Part shown: positions 1-6,722 of the stretch, one piece after another | Layout: each line of letters begins with the position of its first letter | How positions within the stretch are numbered: the first letter of the stretch is position 1 | From: an uncultured Corynebacterium sp. | GTDB lineage: Bacteria > Actinomycetota > Actinomycetes > Mycobacteriales > Mycobacteriaceae | Assembly (NCBI RefSeq): GCF_946221105.1 | Contig: NZ_CAMICL010000030.1 | Span: forward strand, 1-26,166 | Length of the DNA stretch: 26,166 nt | Direction of reading: 5' to 3' | Translations under genes and position numbers: made by a program | The notes under the pieces: model-generated | Database searches by the model: none | Seen by the model: the letters and a program-made list of their open reading frames with translations, nothing else | What the model was told of the DNA's origin: nothing

Positions 1-389
1 GGGAGGACGGCTGCAGCCATGCCGGCGGGGTGTAGGTCGCCGTCGGCGTGTTGGTCACGTGCGTGCCGGTCGGCTTGGTGGTGCCGGTCGGCTCAGTCTT
101 GGTGGTGCCGGTCGGCTTCTCCTTTTCGGTGGTAGCCGGGGTGGTGGTGCCGGTCGGCTCAACCACCGACGGGCCCTCCTTAGTGGGGGCCGGCTCGTCA
201 GCGCTGGTAGGCGTTGTCGTAGAGGTGGCGGTCGTCTCAGATTCCTTAGTGGCCGAAGTAGTCGGCTCTGCGGTATTGGACGTGGTCGTCGTCGAAGTAT
301 CAGCATCGGCGGCGGCTGCGGCACCCGCGAGGGAGCCAGCTGCGATAGCGGTGGCCGCGAAGGACACGGCTACGAAACGGGACTTCATT
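1..389 (-). CDS. Exported Thr/Ser/Pro-rich surface protein, partial (C-terminus beyond window)
   Basis: The reading frame starts at the ATG at 389 and runs off the left edge without a stop, so only about 129 residues are visible. It begins MKSRFVAVSFAATAIAAGSL, a clear Sec signal peptide: basic start, hydrophobic core, then an alanine-rich cleavage region near residue 28. The mature part is low in complexity and dominated by Thr, Ser, Pro and Glu, with repeated PTGTTK-type units encoded by a degenerate tandem repeat around 64-160. A good ribosome site (GAGGAAGG) lies 7 bases before the start. Only 35 bases separate it from the stop of the next exported protein upstream, with no evident terminator, so the two are probably co-transcribed. 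Such Thr/Pro-rich regions usually act as a cell-wall-spanning stalk. I do not recognise a specific family and the function is unknown. Confidence 0.75.
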
Positions 390-424
390 GATTGACCTTC
401 CTCAGGCGAAAGAGAGTGGGTGGA

Positions 425-940
425 TTAGAAGGGGAGGTTCGGGAGCTGGAAGTTGGGCAGCTGCACCTTCGGGGTGTGCAGGTGCGGCAGACCGAGGCCG
501 AACTGAGCGTTGACCATGTCGATGATCTTGTTCACACCGCGCGGGTCGGAGAACACGATCAGGGCGGTGGTCAGCACAGCACCCAGGGTGCCGGAGAAGA
601 TGCCGACGATGGTGCCCTGGGAGGAACCGGAGCTCTGCTTCGCATTGCCCTGCTCTGCCGGCTTCTTGGCGGTGGTCGTCGGCTGAGTCGGCTCGGTCGG
701 CTCAGACGGCTCGGTCGGCTGGGTCGGCTCAGACGGCTCGGTCGGCTCGTCGGTCGGGGTGGTGGTCTCAGACGGCTCGTCGGTAGCCGGGGTGGTCGGC
801 TGAGTCGGCTCAGACGGGGTGGTGGTCACCGTAGCGGTCTCGGTGGTCGTAGTTGCGTTGTTCTCCTGGGCCATTGCCGGGACGGTGGCCAGGGACAGAG
901 CGGTTGCAGCAGCCACGGCTGCAGTGGAAATGCGCTTCAT
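425..940 (-). CDS. Exported Thr/Pro-repeat protein with C-terminal hydrophobic segment
   Basis: This 171-residue protein starts MKRISTAAVAAATALSLATV and has a signal peptide with a likely AMA-Q cleavage site around residue 24. Residues about 28-95 are a Thr/Pro/Glu/Ser stalk built from imperfect EPTEPSEPTQPT units, encoded by a hexamer-like repeat around 680-830. Residues about 105-130 form one hydrophobic stretch (GTIVGIFSGTLGAVLTTALI). They are followed by a short tail rich in Leu, Pro and Phe that ends NLPF. There is no LPxTG sorting motif, so it is either membrane-tethered or inserted in the outer lipid layer. It lies between a large beta-propeller-like exported protein upstream and another Thr-rich exported protein downstream on the same strand, suggesting a small surface-protein cluster. 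I do not recognise a named family and the function is unknown. Confidence 0.8.
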   Translation of the reverse strand: MKRISTAAVAAATALSLATVPAMAQENNATTTTETATVTTTPSEPTQPTTPATDEPSETTTPTDEPTEPSEPTQPTEPSEPTEPTQPTTTAKKPAEQGNAKQSSGSSQGTIVGIFSGTLGAVLTTALIVFSDPRGVNKIIDMVNAQFGLGLPHLHTPKVQLPNFQLPNLPF

Positions 941-1048
941 ATGTTCTCTTATTCTCCTCGTAGAAGATCCAAAACAGTCGATGTGGGCGCTGTGCCCGAC
1001 ATGACACCCCGATGAACCTAGCAGGTTTAGGGTTAAAAATGTAGTGAA

Positions 1049-1087
1049 GCGGTGGTGTTTATTTCATCGACAACAGTTGGCCACCGC
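1049..1087 (-). terminator. Possible terminator after the choice-of-anchor I gene
   Basis: On the minus strand, just after the stop at 1095, GCGGTGG (1081-1087) can pair with CCACCGC (1049-1055). The loop is long (25 bases), and a T-rich stretch follows on the minus strand at about 1035-1039. The stem is GC-rich and well placed, but the long loop and the 9-base gap to the T-run make it a weak call. Confidence 0.35.
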
Positions 1088-1094
1088 CTCAGTT

Positions 1095-2954
1095 TTACTT
1101 GGCAAACACCGAGTTCACAACGTTGCCGAGCGCGCCCAGCGCGCCGATAACCAGCGCCACAGCAGCAAGTGCGATTGCAATCACACCGCCCTTGGAAAGG
1201 GAGCTGCCGGCGGCGTCGGTGCCCGGCTGAGTGGGCTCAGCCGGCTCAGCCGGCGCCTCGATGAGCGAGCCCACCTGGAACACGGTAGTGGTGCCGGAGA
1301 CCTCGTTGCCGACGATCAGCAGGTTCTCGCCGTTCGGGGAATCCTTCGCCGGCACGAAGGTCAGGCCCTCGGCGCCCAGGTCGCCGACTTTCTCCAGGCC
1401 GGCCTTGACGGCGTCGTCGCCTTCCTCTGCGAGCTCTTCCATGTTGATAGAGAAGTCGCGGTTGTTGATGTAGGCGGTGTAGGCCGGCTTCGCCGGATCG
1501 GTGATGTCGTAGACCATCACGCCGCCGAGGCGCTCGAAGCCGACAAACGCGTAGGTGCGGCCGTTGATCTCGCCGAGGGTGACGCCCTCCGGCTCCGGGC
1601 CCTTGTCGTCGGAGCGGGACTCGAACTCGTTTTCAGTGTGGTTGGTGTTGAAGTGCTCCGGCAGAAGCTTCGCGGTGAGTTCCTCGAACTCGGCGCCGGA
1701 GTCGAACACGCGCTTGCCGTCAGCGGTGAAGATGGAGAAGCTGCGGCCGCCGTAGGTGTAGAGGTCCTCGTAGCAGTTCTTCTCCTCGTTCAGGCCGAAC
1801 GCGGTGGTGATCTTCAGTCGGCCCGCGTTTTCGTCGGCCTGGAATTCTTCGATCTCGCCGGCGGTCATGCCCGCGTAGCCCTCGCAGATCGGGGCCGCCT
1901 TCTTGCCGCCCAGCTTCTTGATGCGCTCTTCTTCGGAGTAGGCCTCCCAGTCGCGCGCGTCGCCCTCGTTGGCCGTGACCAGGTAGGTGGTGCCGTCGAC
2001 CTCGTAGGCGGCGATGGAGTCCGGCTGCAGGATGCCCTTGACAGGCGCGGTGCGGATGTCGATCTTGTCGTCCTTGTCGGAGAAATCCATCGGCACTTCG
2101 TTGCGGTCGGTGTAGCCCAGCGGCCACACGTCCTCGACGGTGGCGGAAGCGATGTCCACCACGGCGACGGCGTTGTTTTCCTGCAGCGTCACGTACGCCT
2201 TGCCGCCTGCGGCGGCGATGTACTCCGGCTCGAGGTTCTGCGCCTCGGTGGTGGAGGCGCCCTCCTGGCCGTAGATGTGCACACCCTTGTCAGCCAGGGT
2301 GCCCTCGAAGGCGCGGAAGTCGGCGGTGCGCACGTCGGCCTGTGCCGCGGCCTCAACAGCAGCAGGCAGCTTGACGACGGCTACGCTGCCCTCCGGATCA
2401 ACCGAGTAATCCTCGGCAGGCTCGCCCTCATTCGCCACCAGCGCGTAGTCGCCCTCCGGGGTGATGGTCACCATGTCCGGCAGGGCACCGACGCCCACGC
2501 GGCCGAGCACGGTGCCGGGCTCGTCGGCGCCGGCGTCGAAGAAGATCAGCTCGCCGGCGTCGGTTTTGTTCTCCGGCTCGACGGTGGCGACCGCGAGGCC
2601 GTCGTTACGCACTGCGACGGAGTTGATGGTGGTGTTCTCGCCGCCGGAGACCTCGCCGACCTTGGTGGGTTTGGCGGGGTCTGCCGCGTCGAGGACGTCG
2701 ATCTTGCCGGATAGCGCGTTGACGGTGAGGATGCGCTTGGAGTCGGCGTGGAAGGCGACGATTTCGGCGGCGGACTTCTCAAACGCGCCGGCGCCGTAGG
2801 AGCCGAGCACCGAGATGTCGGCGGTGGCGCCGTCGGCAAGGTCCTTCACCGGCTCCGCAACGACGGCGGCGGTTGCCGGGGAGACAAGGCCGAGGGCGAG
2901 GGCAGTAGCGCACGCGACGGCGAGGCCGGTGCGGGACTTTCGGTTTCCAGACAT
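1095..2954 (-). CDS. Choice-of-anchor I family exported protein (beta-propeller-like)
   Basis: The 619-residue protein begins MSGNRKSRTGLAVACATALA, with a signal peptide ending near ATA-A (residues about 28-30). The body reads like a repeated-blade fold: units such as KIDVLDAADPAKPTKVGEV, VAVVDIASATVEDVWPLG and VMVYDITDPAKPAYTAYI are spaced along the chain. Asp-rich loops such as DFSDKDDKID and a late SPNGENLLIVGNEVSGTT stretch are characteristic of the choice-of-anchor I family. Some members of that family are annotated as alkaline-phosphatase-like, but no catalytic residues can be assigned here. The C-terminus has a Pro/Glu linker and then one transmembrane helix (GGVIAIALAAVALVIGALGA), so the protein is probably membrane-anchored and outward-facing. 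The ATG at 2954 has an AAAGG ribosome site 8 bases upstream. It is the first gene of a three-gene exported cluster. Confidence 0.8.
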   Translation of the reverse strand: MSGNRKSRTGLAVACATALALGLVSPATAAVVAEPVKDLADGATADISVLGSYGAGAFEKSAAEIVAFHADSKRILTVNALSGKIDVLDAADPAKPTKVGEVSGGENTTINSVAVRNDGLAVATVEPENKTDAGELIFFDAGADEPGTVLGRVGVGALPDMVTITPEGDYALVANEGEPAEDYSVDPEGSVAVVKLPAAVEAAAQADVRTADFRAFEGTLADKGVHIYGQEGASTTEAQNLEPEYIAAAGGKAYVTLQENNAVAVVDIASATVEDVWPLGYTDRNEVPMDFSDKDDKIDIRTAPVKGILQPDSIAAYEVDGTTYLVTANEGDARDWEAYSEEERIKKLGGKKAAPICEGYAGMTAGEIEEFQADENAGRLKITTAFGLNEEKNCYEDLYTYGGRSFSIFTADGKRVFDSGAEFEELTAKLLPEHFNTNHTENEFESRSDDKGPEPEGVTLGEINGRTYAFVGFERLGGVMVYDITDPAKPAYTAYINNRDFSINMEELAEEGDDAVKAGLEKVGDLGAEGLTFVPAKDSPNGENLLIVGNEVSGTTTVFQVGSLIEAPAEPAEPTQPGTDAAGSSLSKGGVIAIALAAVALVIGALGALGNVVNSVFAK

Positions 2955-3066
2955 GGGTGGACCTTTCGGGGATGCTGCAAAAACGAGTACGCGTTCTTGT
3001 GTACAGCCTGAAGGTGGGCACGAAGTTACAGTGAGGTGAAGGCGGAGTGAACGGTTGTGGCGGTTG

Positions 3067-3072
3067 TAGACT
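3067..3072 (+). promoter_or_regulatory. -10 box for leaderless ilvA transcript
   Basis: TAGACT ends 8 bases before the ATG at 3081, and no ribosome site precedes that ATG. This is the arrangement expected when transcription starts at or next to the start codon. It also argues for 3081 rather than the in-frame GTG at 3057, which lies upstream of the -10 box. Confidence 0.6.
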
Positions 3073-3080
3073 CGCTAACC

Positions 3081-4382
3081 ATGCGAACAGCCACACCGAA
3101 CACGTCCGACCCCGCCTTCGAGGAAGTTCACGCAGCCGATATCCGGTTCGCGCAGGGCCGGATCTCATCGGTGATTTCGCCGACCCCGCTGCAGTACTGC
3201 CCGCGCCTGTCGGAGCAGTACGGCGTGGAGGTCTACCTCAAGCGCGAGGACCTGCAGGACGTGCGCTCCTACAAGATCCGCGGCGCCTACTACGGCATCT
3301 CCCGGCTGGGCGAGGAGGCCCGCGCCGCCGGTGTCGTGGCGGCGTCCGCAGGCAACCACGCCCAGGGCGTGGCCTACGCCTGCCGCGCCATGGGCATCCA
3401 AGTCAAGATTTTCGTGCCCAAGCCCACACCGAAGCAGAAGCGCGACCGCATCCGCGTCCACGGCGGCGGCGCCATCGAGCTCGTGGTCACGGGCAACACT
3501 TTCGACGAGGCCGCGCAGGCCGCTCGCGAGGACGCCGCGGCGCGCGGGGCGACGGTGATTGAGCCGTTCGACTCCCGCGACACCGTGGTGGGCCAGGGCA
3601 CCGTCGCCGCCGAGATCGTGGCGCAGCTGGCCAGCCTGGGCAAAGAGCTGGACACCGTGCTGGTGCCGGTGGGCGGCGGCGGGCTCATCTCCGGCGTGCT
3701 GTCCTACCTGGCAGACATGTCGCCTGCGACGAAGGTGGTGGGGGTGGAGCCGAAGGGCGCGGCGTCCTTGCACGCGGCGCGCGACGCGGGTGAACCCGTC
3801 ACCCTGGAAGCAATCGACCCGTTCGTGGACGGCGCCGCGGTCAAGCGCATCGGCGAAATCCCGTGGCAGGTGTTCAACGCCCACCGCGACGCCACCGAGC
3901 TGTTTACTGCGGACGAGGGCGCGGTGTGCACAGAGATGCTCGGGCTATACCAGAACGAAGGCATCATCGCCGAGCCCGCCGGCGCCCTGTCCGTCGCCGG
4001 CCTGGGGCTGGCGGATCTGGCGCCCGGCTCGACCGTGGTGTGCATCATCTCCGGCGGCAACAACGACGTGCTGCGCTACGCCGAGGTGATGGAGCGCTCC
4101 CTGGTGCACCGCGGCCTGCGCCACTACTTCTTGGTCAACTTCCCTCAGGAGGCCGGCCAGCTGCGCCACTTCCTCAACGACATCCTCGGCGAGGAAGACG
4201 ACATCGTCCTGTTCGAGTACCTGAAAAAGAACAACCGCGAAACCGGCGCCGCACTGGTCGGCATCGAGCTCGCCCGCGCCGAGGACCTCGCTCCGTTGCT
4301 GGAGCGGATGGATGAGTCGGTGATCGACTGTCGCCGCCTGGAGCCGGGCACGCCGGAATACGACTACATTGTGGCGGGCTAA
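3081..4382 (+). CDS. ilvA: Threonine dehydratase (threonine ammonia-lyase), biosynthetic
   Basis: IlvA deaminates L-threonine to 2-oxobutanoate, the first committed step of isoleucine synthesis, using pyridoxal phosphate. The 433-residue protein has the fold-type II core. SYKIRGA carries the PLP lysine at about residue 65, ASAGNHAQG follows, and VPVGGGGLISG is the glycine loop holding the cofactor phosphate. A single C-terminal ACT-like regulatory region starts near HYFLVNFPQ and ends LEPGTPEYDY. Length and sequence match the roughly 436-residue C. glutamicum enzyme, including its single short regulatory domain. The ATG at 3081 is chosen over the GTG at 3057 because a -10 box (3067-3072) sits directly upstream. 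Gene order differs from C. glutamicum, where I recall treZ as a neighbour. The YigZ-family gene starts 4 bases downstream and is probably co-transcribed. Confidence 0.96.
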   Translation: MRTATPNTSDPAFEEVHAADIRFAQGRISSVISPTPLQYCPRLSEQYGVEVYLKREDLQDVRSYKIRGAYYGISRLGEEARAAGVVAASAGNHAQGVAYACRAMGIQVKIFVPKPTPKQKRDRIRVHGGGAIELVVTGNTFDEAAQAAREDAAARGATVIEPFDSRDTVVGQGTVAAEIVAQLASLGKELDTVLVPVGGGGLISGVLSYLADMSPATKVVGVEPKGAASLHAARDAGEPVTLEAIDPFVDGAAVKRIGEIPWQVFNAHRDATELFTADEGAVCTEMLGLYQNEGIIAEPAGALSVAGLGLADLAPGSTVVCIISGGNNDVLRYAEVMERSLVHRGLRHYFLVNFPQEAGQLRHFLNDILGEEDDIVLFEYLKKNNRETGAALVGIELARAEDLAPLLERMDESVIDCRRLEPGTPEYDYIVAG

Positions 4383-4386
4383 GCCG

Positions 4387-5028
4387 ATGGAGCAGTCGTA
4401 CGTCCGCCCCGCAGATGAGCTGGTCACCCACGAGTTCGAAGTGAAACGCTCCCGGTTTATCGGCTGGATCGCCCGCGCGACCACCGAGGACGAGGCGCGC
4501 GAGGTCATCAACGCCGCGCGCGATGAGTACCCGGATGCGCGCCACCACTGCTCCGCGTTCATCGTGCACCAAGACGGCGCGCAGCCCATCGAGCGTTCCT
4601 CCGACGACGGCGAGCCTTCCGGCACCGCCGGCAAACCCATGCTGGAGATACTCAAGGGCTCCGGCATGCAAGACGTGGTGGCGGTTGCGATCCGCTACTT
4701 CGGCGGCGTCAAGCTCGGCACCGGCGGGCTGGTCAGCGCATACACCGAGTCCGTGGCGGACACGCTCGAGCACGTCACCCGCGTCACGCGCGAGGTCCGC
4801 GAGCTGGGCACCGTGGATTTCCCGCACGCCGAAGCCGGGCGCATCGAGTCGGAGCTGCGCACCGCAGGCATCGATGTCGTGGACGTGGAGTACGGCCGCG
4901 CCGCCACCTACACCCTGGCGTTCACGCCGGGGGAGCGCGAGCGTGTGGACGCGATGCTCGCCGCTGCCACCCACGGCGGCGCCGAGATGAAAGAGGCTGG
5001 CTACCGCTGGGTCGAACGCGGCGCCTAA
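4387..5028 (+). CDS. YigZ/IMPACT-family protein (UPF0029)
   Basis: This 213-residue protein carries the UPF0029 signatures: FEVKRSRFIGWIARA near the start, HHCSAFIV, the SDDGEPSGTAGKPML motif at about residues 75-90, and YFGGVKLGTGGLVSAY. The C-terminal part, from about residue 138, fits the small ferredoxin-like domain (DUF1949) of this family. Members are related to eukaryotic IMPACT and are thought to be linked to translation or stress; no biochemical role can be assigned from sequence alone. The ATG at 4387 lies 4 bases after the ilvA stop, so it probably rides on the ilvA transcript. An in-frame TTG at 4369 would overlap ilvA and is less likely. Confidence 0.88.
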   Translation: MEQSYVRPADELVTHEFEVKRSRFIGWIARATTEDEAREVINAARDEYPDARHHCSAFIVHQDGAQPIERSSDDGEPSGTAGKPMLEILKGSGMQDVVAVAIRYFGGVKLGTGGLVSAYTESVADTLEHVTRVTREVRELGTVDFPHAEAGRIESELRTAGIDVVDVEYGRAATYTLAFTPGERERVDAMLAAATHGGAEMKEAGYRWVERGA

Positions 5029-5033
5029 GGCGC

Positions 5034-5039
5034 TACACT
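5034..5039 (+). promoter_or_regulatory. -10 box for leaderless transcript of the small membrane protein
   Basis: TACACT ends 8 bases before the ATG at 5048 and lies just after the stop of the YigZ-family gene. There is no ribosome site, so a leaderless transcript is likely. Confidence 0.55.
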
Positions 5040-5047
5040 TAGACCCC

Positions 5048-5281
5048 ATGACGATGCAGCCGCGCCCCAATGACCCGATCGCACAGCGCAAGGCCGCCGT
5101 GCGCCAGTACTCCCGCAACGCCGTCCTGTGGGCCGGCGGCGGCGTGGCCGGAGGCATCGCGTTCGGCCTGATCTTCAGCTCCTGGACGTTCCTGTTCCTC
5201 GGCCTGGTCGTGGCTGTCGCCGGCGGGTTCACCAACTGGAACAAGGTCCAGCGGATCGTCAACCACAAGGACCAGTACTAG
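5048..5281 (+). CDS. Small two-helix membrane protein, unknown function
   Basis: The 77-residue protein has a polar, Arg/Gln-containing N-terminus (about 25 residues). Two hydrophobic segments follow with a short turn between them (about AVLWAGGGVAGGIAFGLIF and WTFLFLGLVVAVAGGF). The end, NWNKVQRIVNHKDQY, is charged. This layout suggests a helical hairpin in the cytoplasmic membrane with both ends inside. It has its own likely leaderless promoter (TACACT at 5034-5039). The S4-domain gene begins within about 16 bases of its stop, so the two are probably one unit. I do not recognise a named family. Confidence 0.75.
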   Translation: MTMQPRPNDPIAQRKAAVRQYSRNAVLWAGGGVAGGIAFGLIFSSWTFLFLGLVVAVAGGFTNWNKVQRIVNHKDQY

Positions 5282-5297
5282 CTTGACCCAGCCAACC

Positions 5298-5666
5298 ATG
5301 GCGGCGGTGCGCATCGACGCCTGGCTGTGGGCCGTGCGTATCTTCAAAACCCGCAGCCAAGCCGCAGACGCGGTGCGCGCCGGGCACGTGAAAATCGACG
5401 GCAAGGCCGTCAAGCCCGCCCAGCAGGTCGTGCCGGGGGAGACGGTGCGGGTGTGGAAAGACCACCGCGAGTACATCCTTGAGGTCGCCGCGACGGTGAG
5501 CAAGCGCGTCGGCGCGCCGGTTGCCCGCTCCTGCTACATCGACCACTCGCCGCCGCCCCCGCCGCGCGAGCTGTTTGCGGCCCCGCCGGTGCGCGACCGC
5601 GGCACGGGCAGGCCGACGAAGAAGGAGCGCCGCGAGATCGACCGGCTGATGGGCCGGCGCAAGTAA
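5298..5666 (+). CDS. S4-domain RNA-binding protein (Hsp15-like)
   Basis: The N-terminal half, RIDAWLWAVRIFKTRSQAAD through VKIDGKAVKPAQQVVPGETV, is a typical S4 RNA-binding domain of the Hsp15 type. It has the conserved R-x-D-x-W-L-W opening and the G-x-V-x-I-D-G-K turn. The C-terminus is a basic tail with a Pro run (SPPPPPREL) and ends KKERREIDRLMGRRK, as in other actinobacterial members. In E. coli, Hsp15 binds stalled 50S subunits; a role on ribosomes is a reasonable inference here. The start is uncertain: the ATG at 5298 gives 122 residues, while an in-frame TTG at 5283 would add five. Its stop lies one base from the stop of the convergent alarmone synthetase gene, leaving no room for a separate terminator. 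Confidence 0.85.
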   Translation: MAAVRIDAWLWAVRIFKTRSQAADAVRAGHVKIDGKAVKPAQQVVPGETVRVWKDHREYILEVAATVSKRVGAPVARSCYIDHSPPPPPRELFAAPPVRDRGTGRPTKKERREIDRLMGRRK

Positions 5667-5667
5667 C

Positions 5668-6705
5668 CTACTCGCCGCGCAGCAGGCCCAAGCGGTTGGT
5701 CAGCCGCTTGCGGCGTACCTGCGGGCGGTTGCCGGCGTCCCAGGTGCGCTCGATGTGCTCGGTGCCGTAGCGGTTGAGCAGCAGATCGTCCACGATGCGC
5801 ACCTGGCCCGGCACGAAGGGGTAGGACAGCGAGTTCGAGATTGCCTCGATGTCCGCCGGGTTGGTCAGCTCCGCGACGTCGGAGACGTGCTCCATCCCGT
5901 GGGCGCGCAGAAGCTCGGTGCAGAAGCGGTAGTCGCCGGCACGCGAAAGCGGGAACTGGTTGCCAAGCAGCACGGTGAGGATGCCCGGCAGAGTCTCCGG
6001 CGAGATCTCCGCGTCCACCTCGGCGTTGACCTTGTCGGCCGGATCCTCCGGGTTGGCGAGCGCGGCGATCTGGTCGAACTGCTGGTCCGCAAGCTCGATC
6101 AGTCCCGCCGCCAGGGTGAAGGCGCGGTCCACCTGCGGGTCCAAGTTCTCGGTGGCGCGCTTGTAGCGGATGTCGTGCTCGAATTCGGCCCAGGCGTGCT
6201 GCAGCACGGTGCGGATCTGCACCTCGAAGACCTGGCCGACGTAGTCTTCCAGCCCCTCGGACTGCTCCTGCACCCGCACGGTCATGTGGTGCGAGCCGTA
6301 GCCGAAGCCGCCGGCCACGCGCGTTTCTTCGGCCTTGTCCACGCTGCGCAGCACCTCGAACTGGTCCGCCAACAATCGCTGCACCGCCGGGATTTCGGTG
6401 GAGTGCAGCACCGTGATGCGTGCGCCGATGATGTCTTTGATGTCGTGCCACGGATCGGGGTAGACCATCTCGCCGTCGTCGCGCGTCTTGCGCGCCTTTT
6501 CCTTCAGCGAGGTCCAGGACTTCACGCGCGCGTCCACGCGGTCGAAGTTGATGCCAGCGTCGCGCATGAGTTCGTGCAGCGCGTGCCTGAACGTCGTCGC
6601 GGCGTCCTCGTGTCCGCGCATCCAGGCAAAGTAGGTCGACCCGAGACGGGCGATGGTGTCGTCCATCGCCTTGTTCCGGGGCTTTGCGGGCTTTGTTGTG
6701 CTCAT
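5668..6705 (-). CDS. relS: Small alarmone (p)ppGpp synthetase, RelS-like
   Basis: The 345-residue protein has one RelA/SpoT synthetase domain (about residues 55-185). Its motifs are DIKDIIGARITVL (90-100), GGFGYGSHHMTV (132-142) and EVQIRTVLQHAWAEFEHDIR, with the catalytic Glu at about 161. There is no HD hydrolase domain before it and no TGS or ACT domain after it, so it should only make (p)ppGpp by moving pyrophosphate from ATP to GDP or GTP. The roughly 160-residue extension after the domain, ending VRRKRLTNRLGLLRGE, is longer than in Firmicute RelP/RelQ and resembles corynebacterial RelS. The symbol is given on that basis and on its neighbour treY, recalled as adjacent in C. glutamicum. 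It starts 14 bases after treY. A TAAGCT box on the minus strand at 6717-6722 could give a transcript with a leader of only a few bases. Confidence 0.88.
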   Translation of the reverse strand: MSTTKPAKPRNKAMDDTIARLGSTYFAWMRGHEDAATTFRHALHELMRDAGINFDRVDARVKSWTSLKEKARKTRDDGEMVYPDPWHDIKDIIGARITVLHSTEIPAVQRLLADQFEVLRSVDKAEETRVAGGFGYGSHHMTVRVQEQSEGLEDYVGQVFEVQIRTVLQHAWAEFEHDIRYKRATENLDPQVDRAFTLAAGLIELADQQFDQIAALANPEDPADKVNAEVDAEISPETLPGILTVLLGNQFPLSRAGDYRFCTELLRAHGMEHVSDVAELTNPADIEAISNSLSYPFVPGQVRIVDDLLLNRYGTEHIERTWDAGNRPQVRRKRLTNRLGLLRGE

Positions 6706-6716
6706 AACGGCGCGTT

Positions 6717-6722
6717 AGCTTA
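6717..6722 (-). promoter_or_regulatory. Candidate -10 box for the alarmone synthetase gene
   Basis: Minus-strand TAAGCT, whose first three bases are the treY stop codon, ends 11 bases before the ATG at 6705. That would leave a leader of about 4 bases and no ribosome site, so the promoter call rests on the hexamer alone. Confidence 0.4.

Noticed and set aside
1044..2714. A 556-codon open frame antisense to the choice-of-anchor I gene
   Set aside because: It lies opposite a gene with a signal peptide and clear family features. Its product is a Val/Ala/Gly/His/Arg-rich sequence typical of antisense frames in GC-rich DNA.
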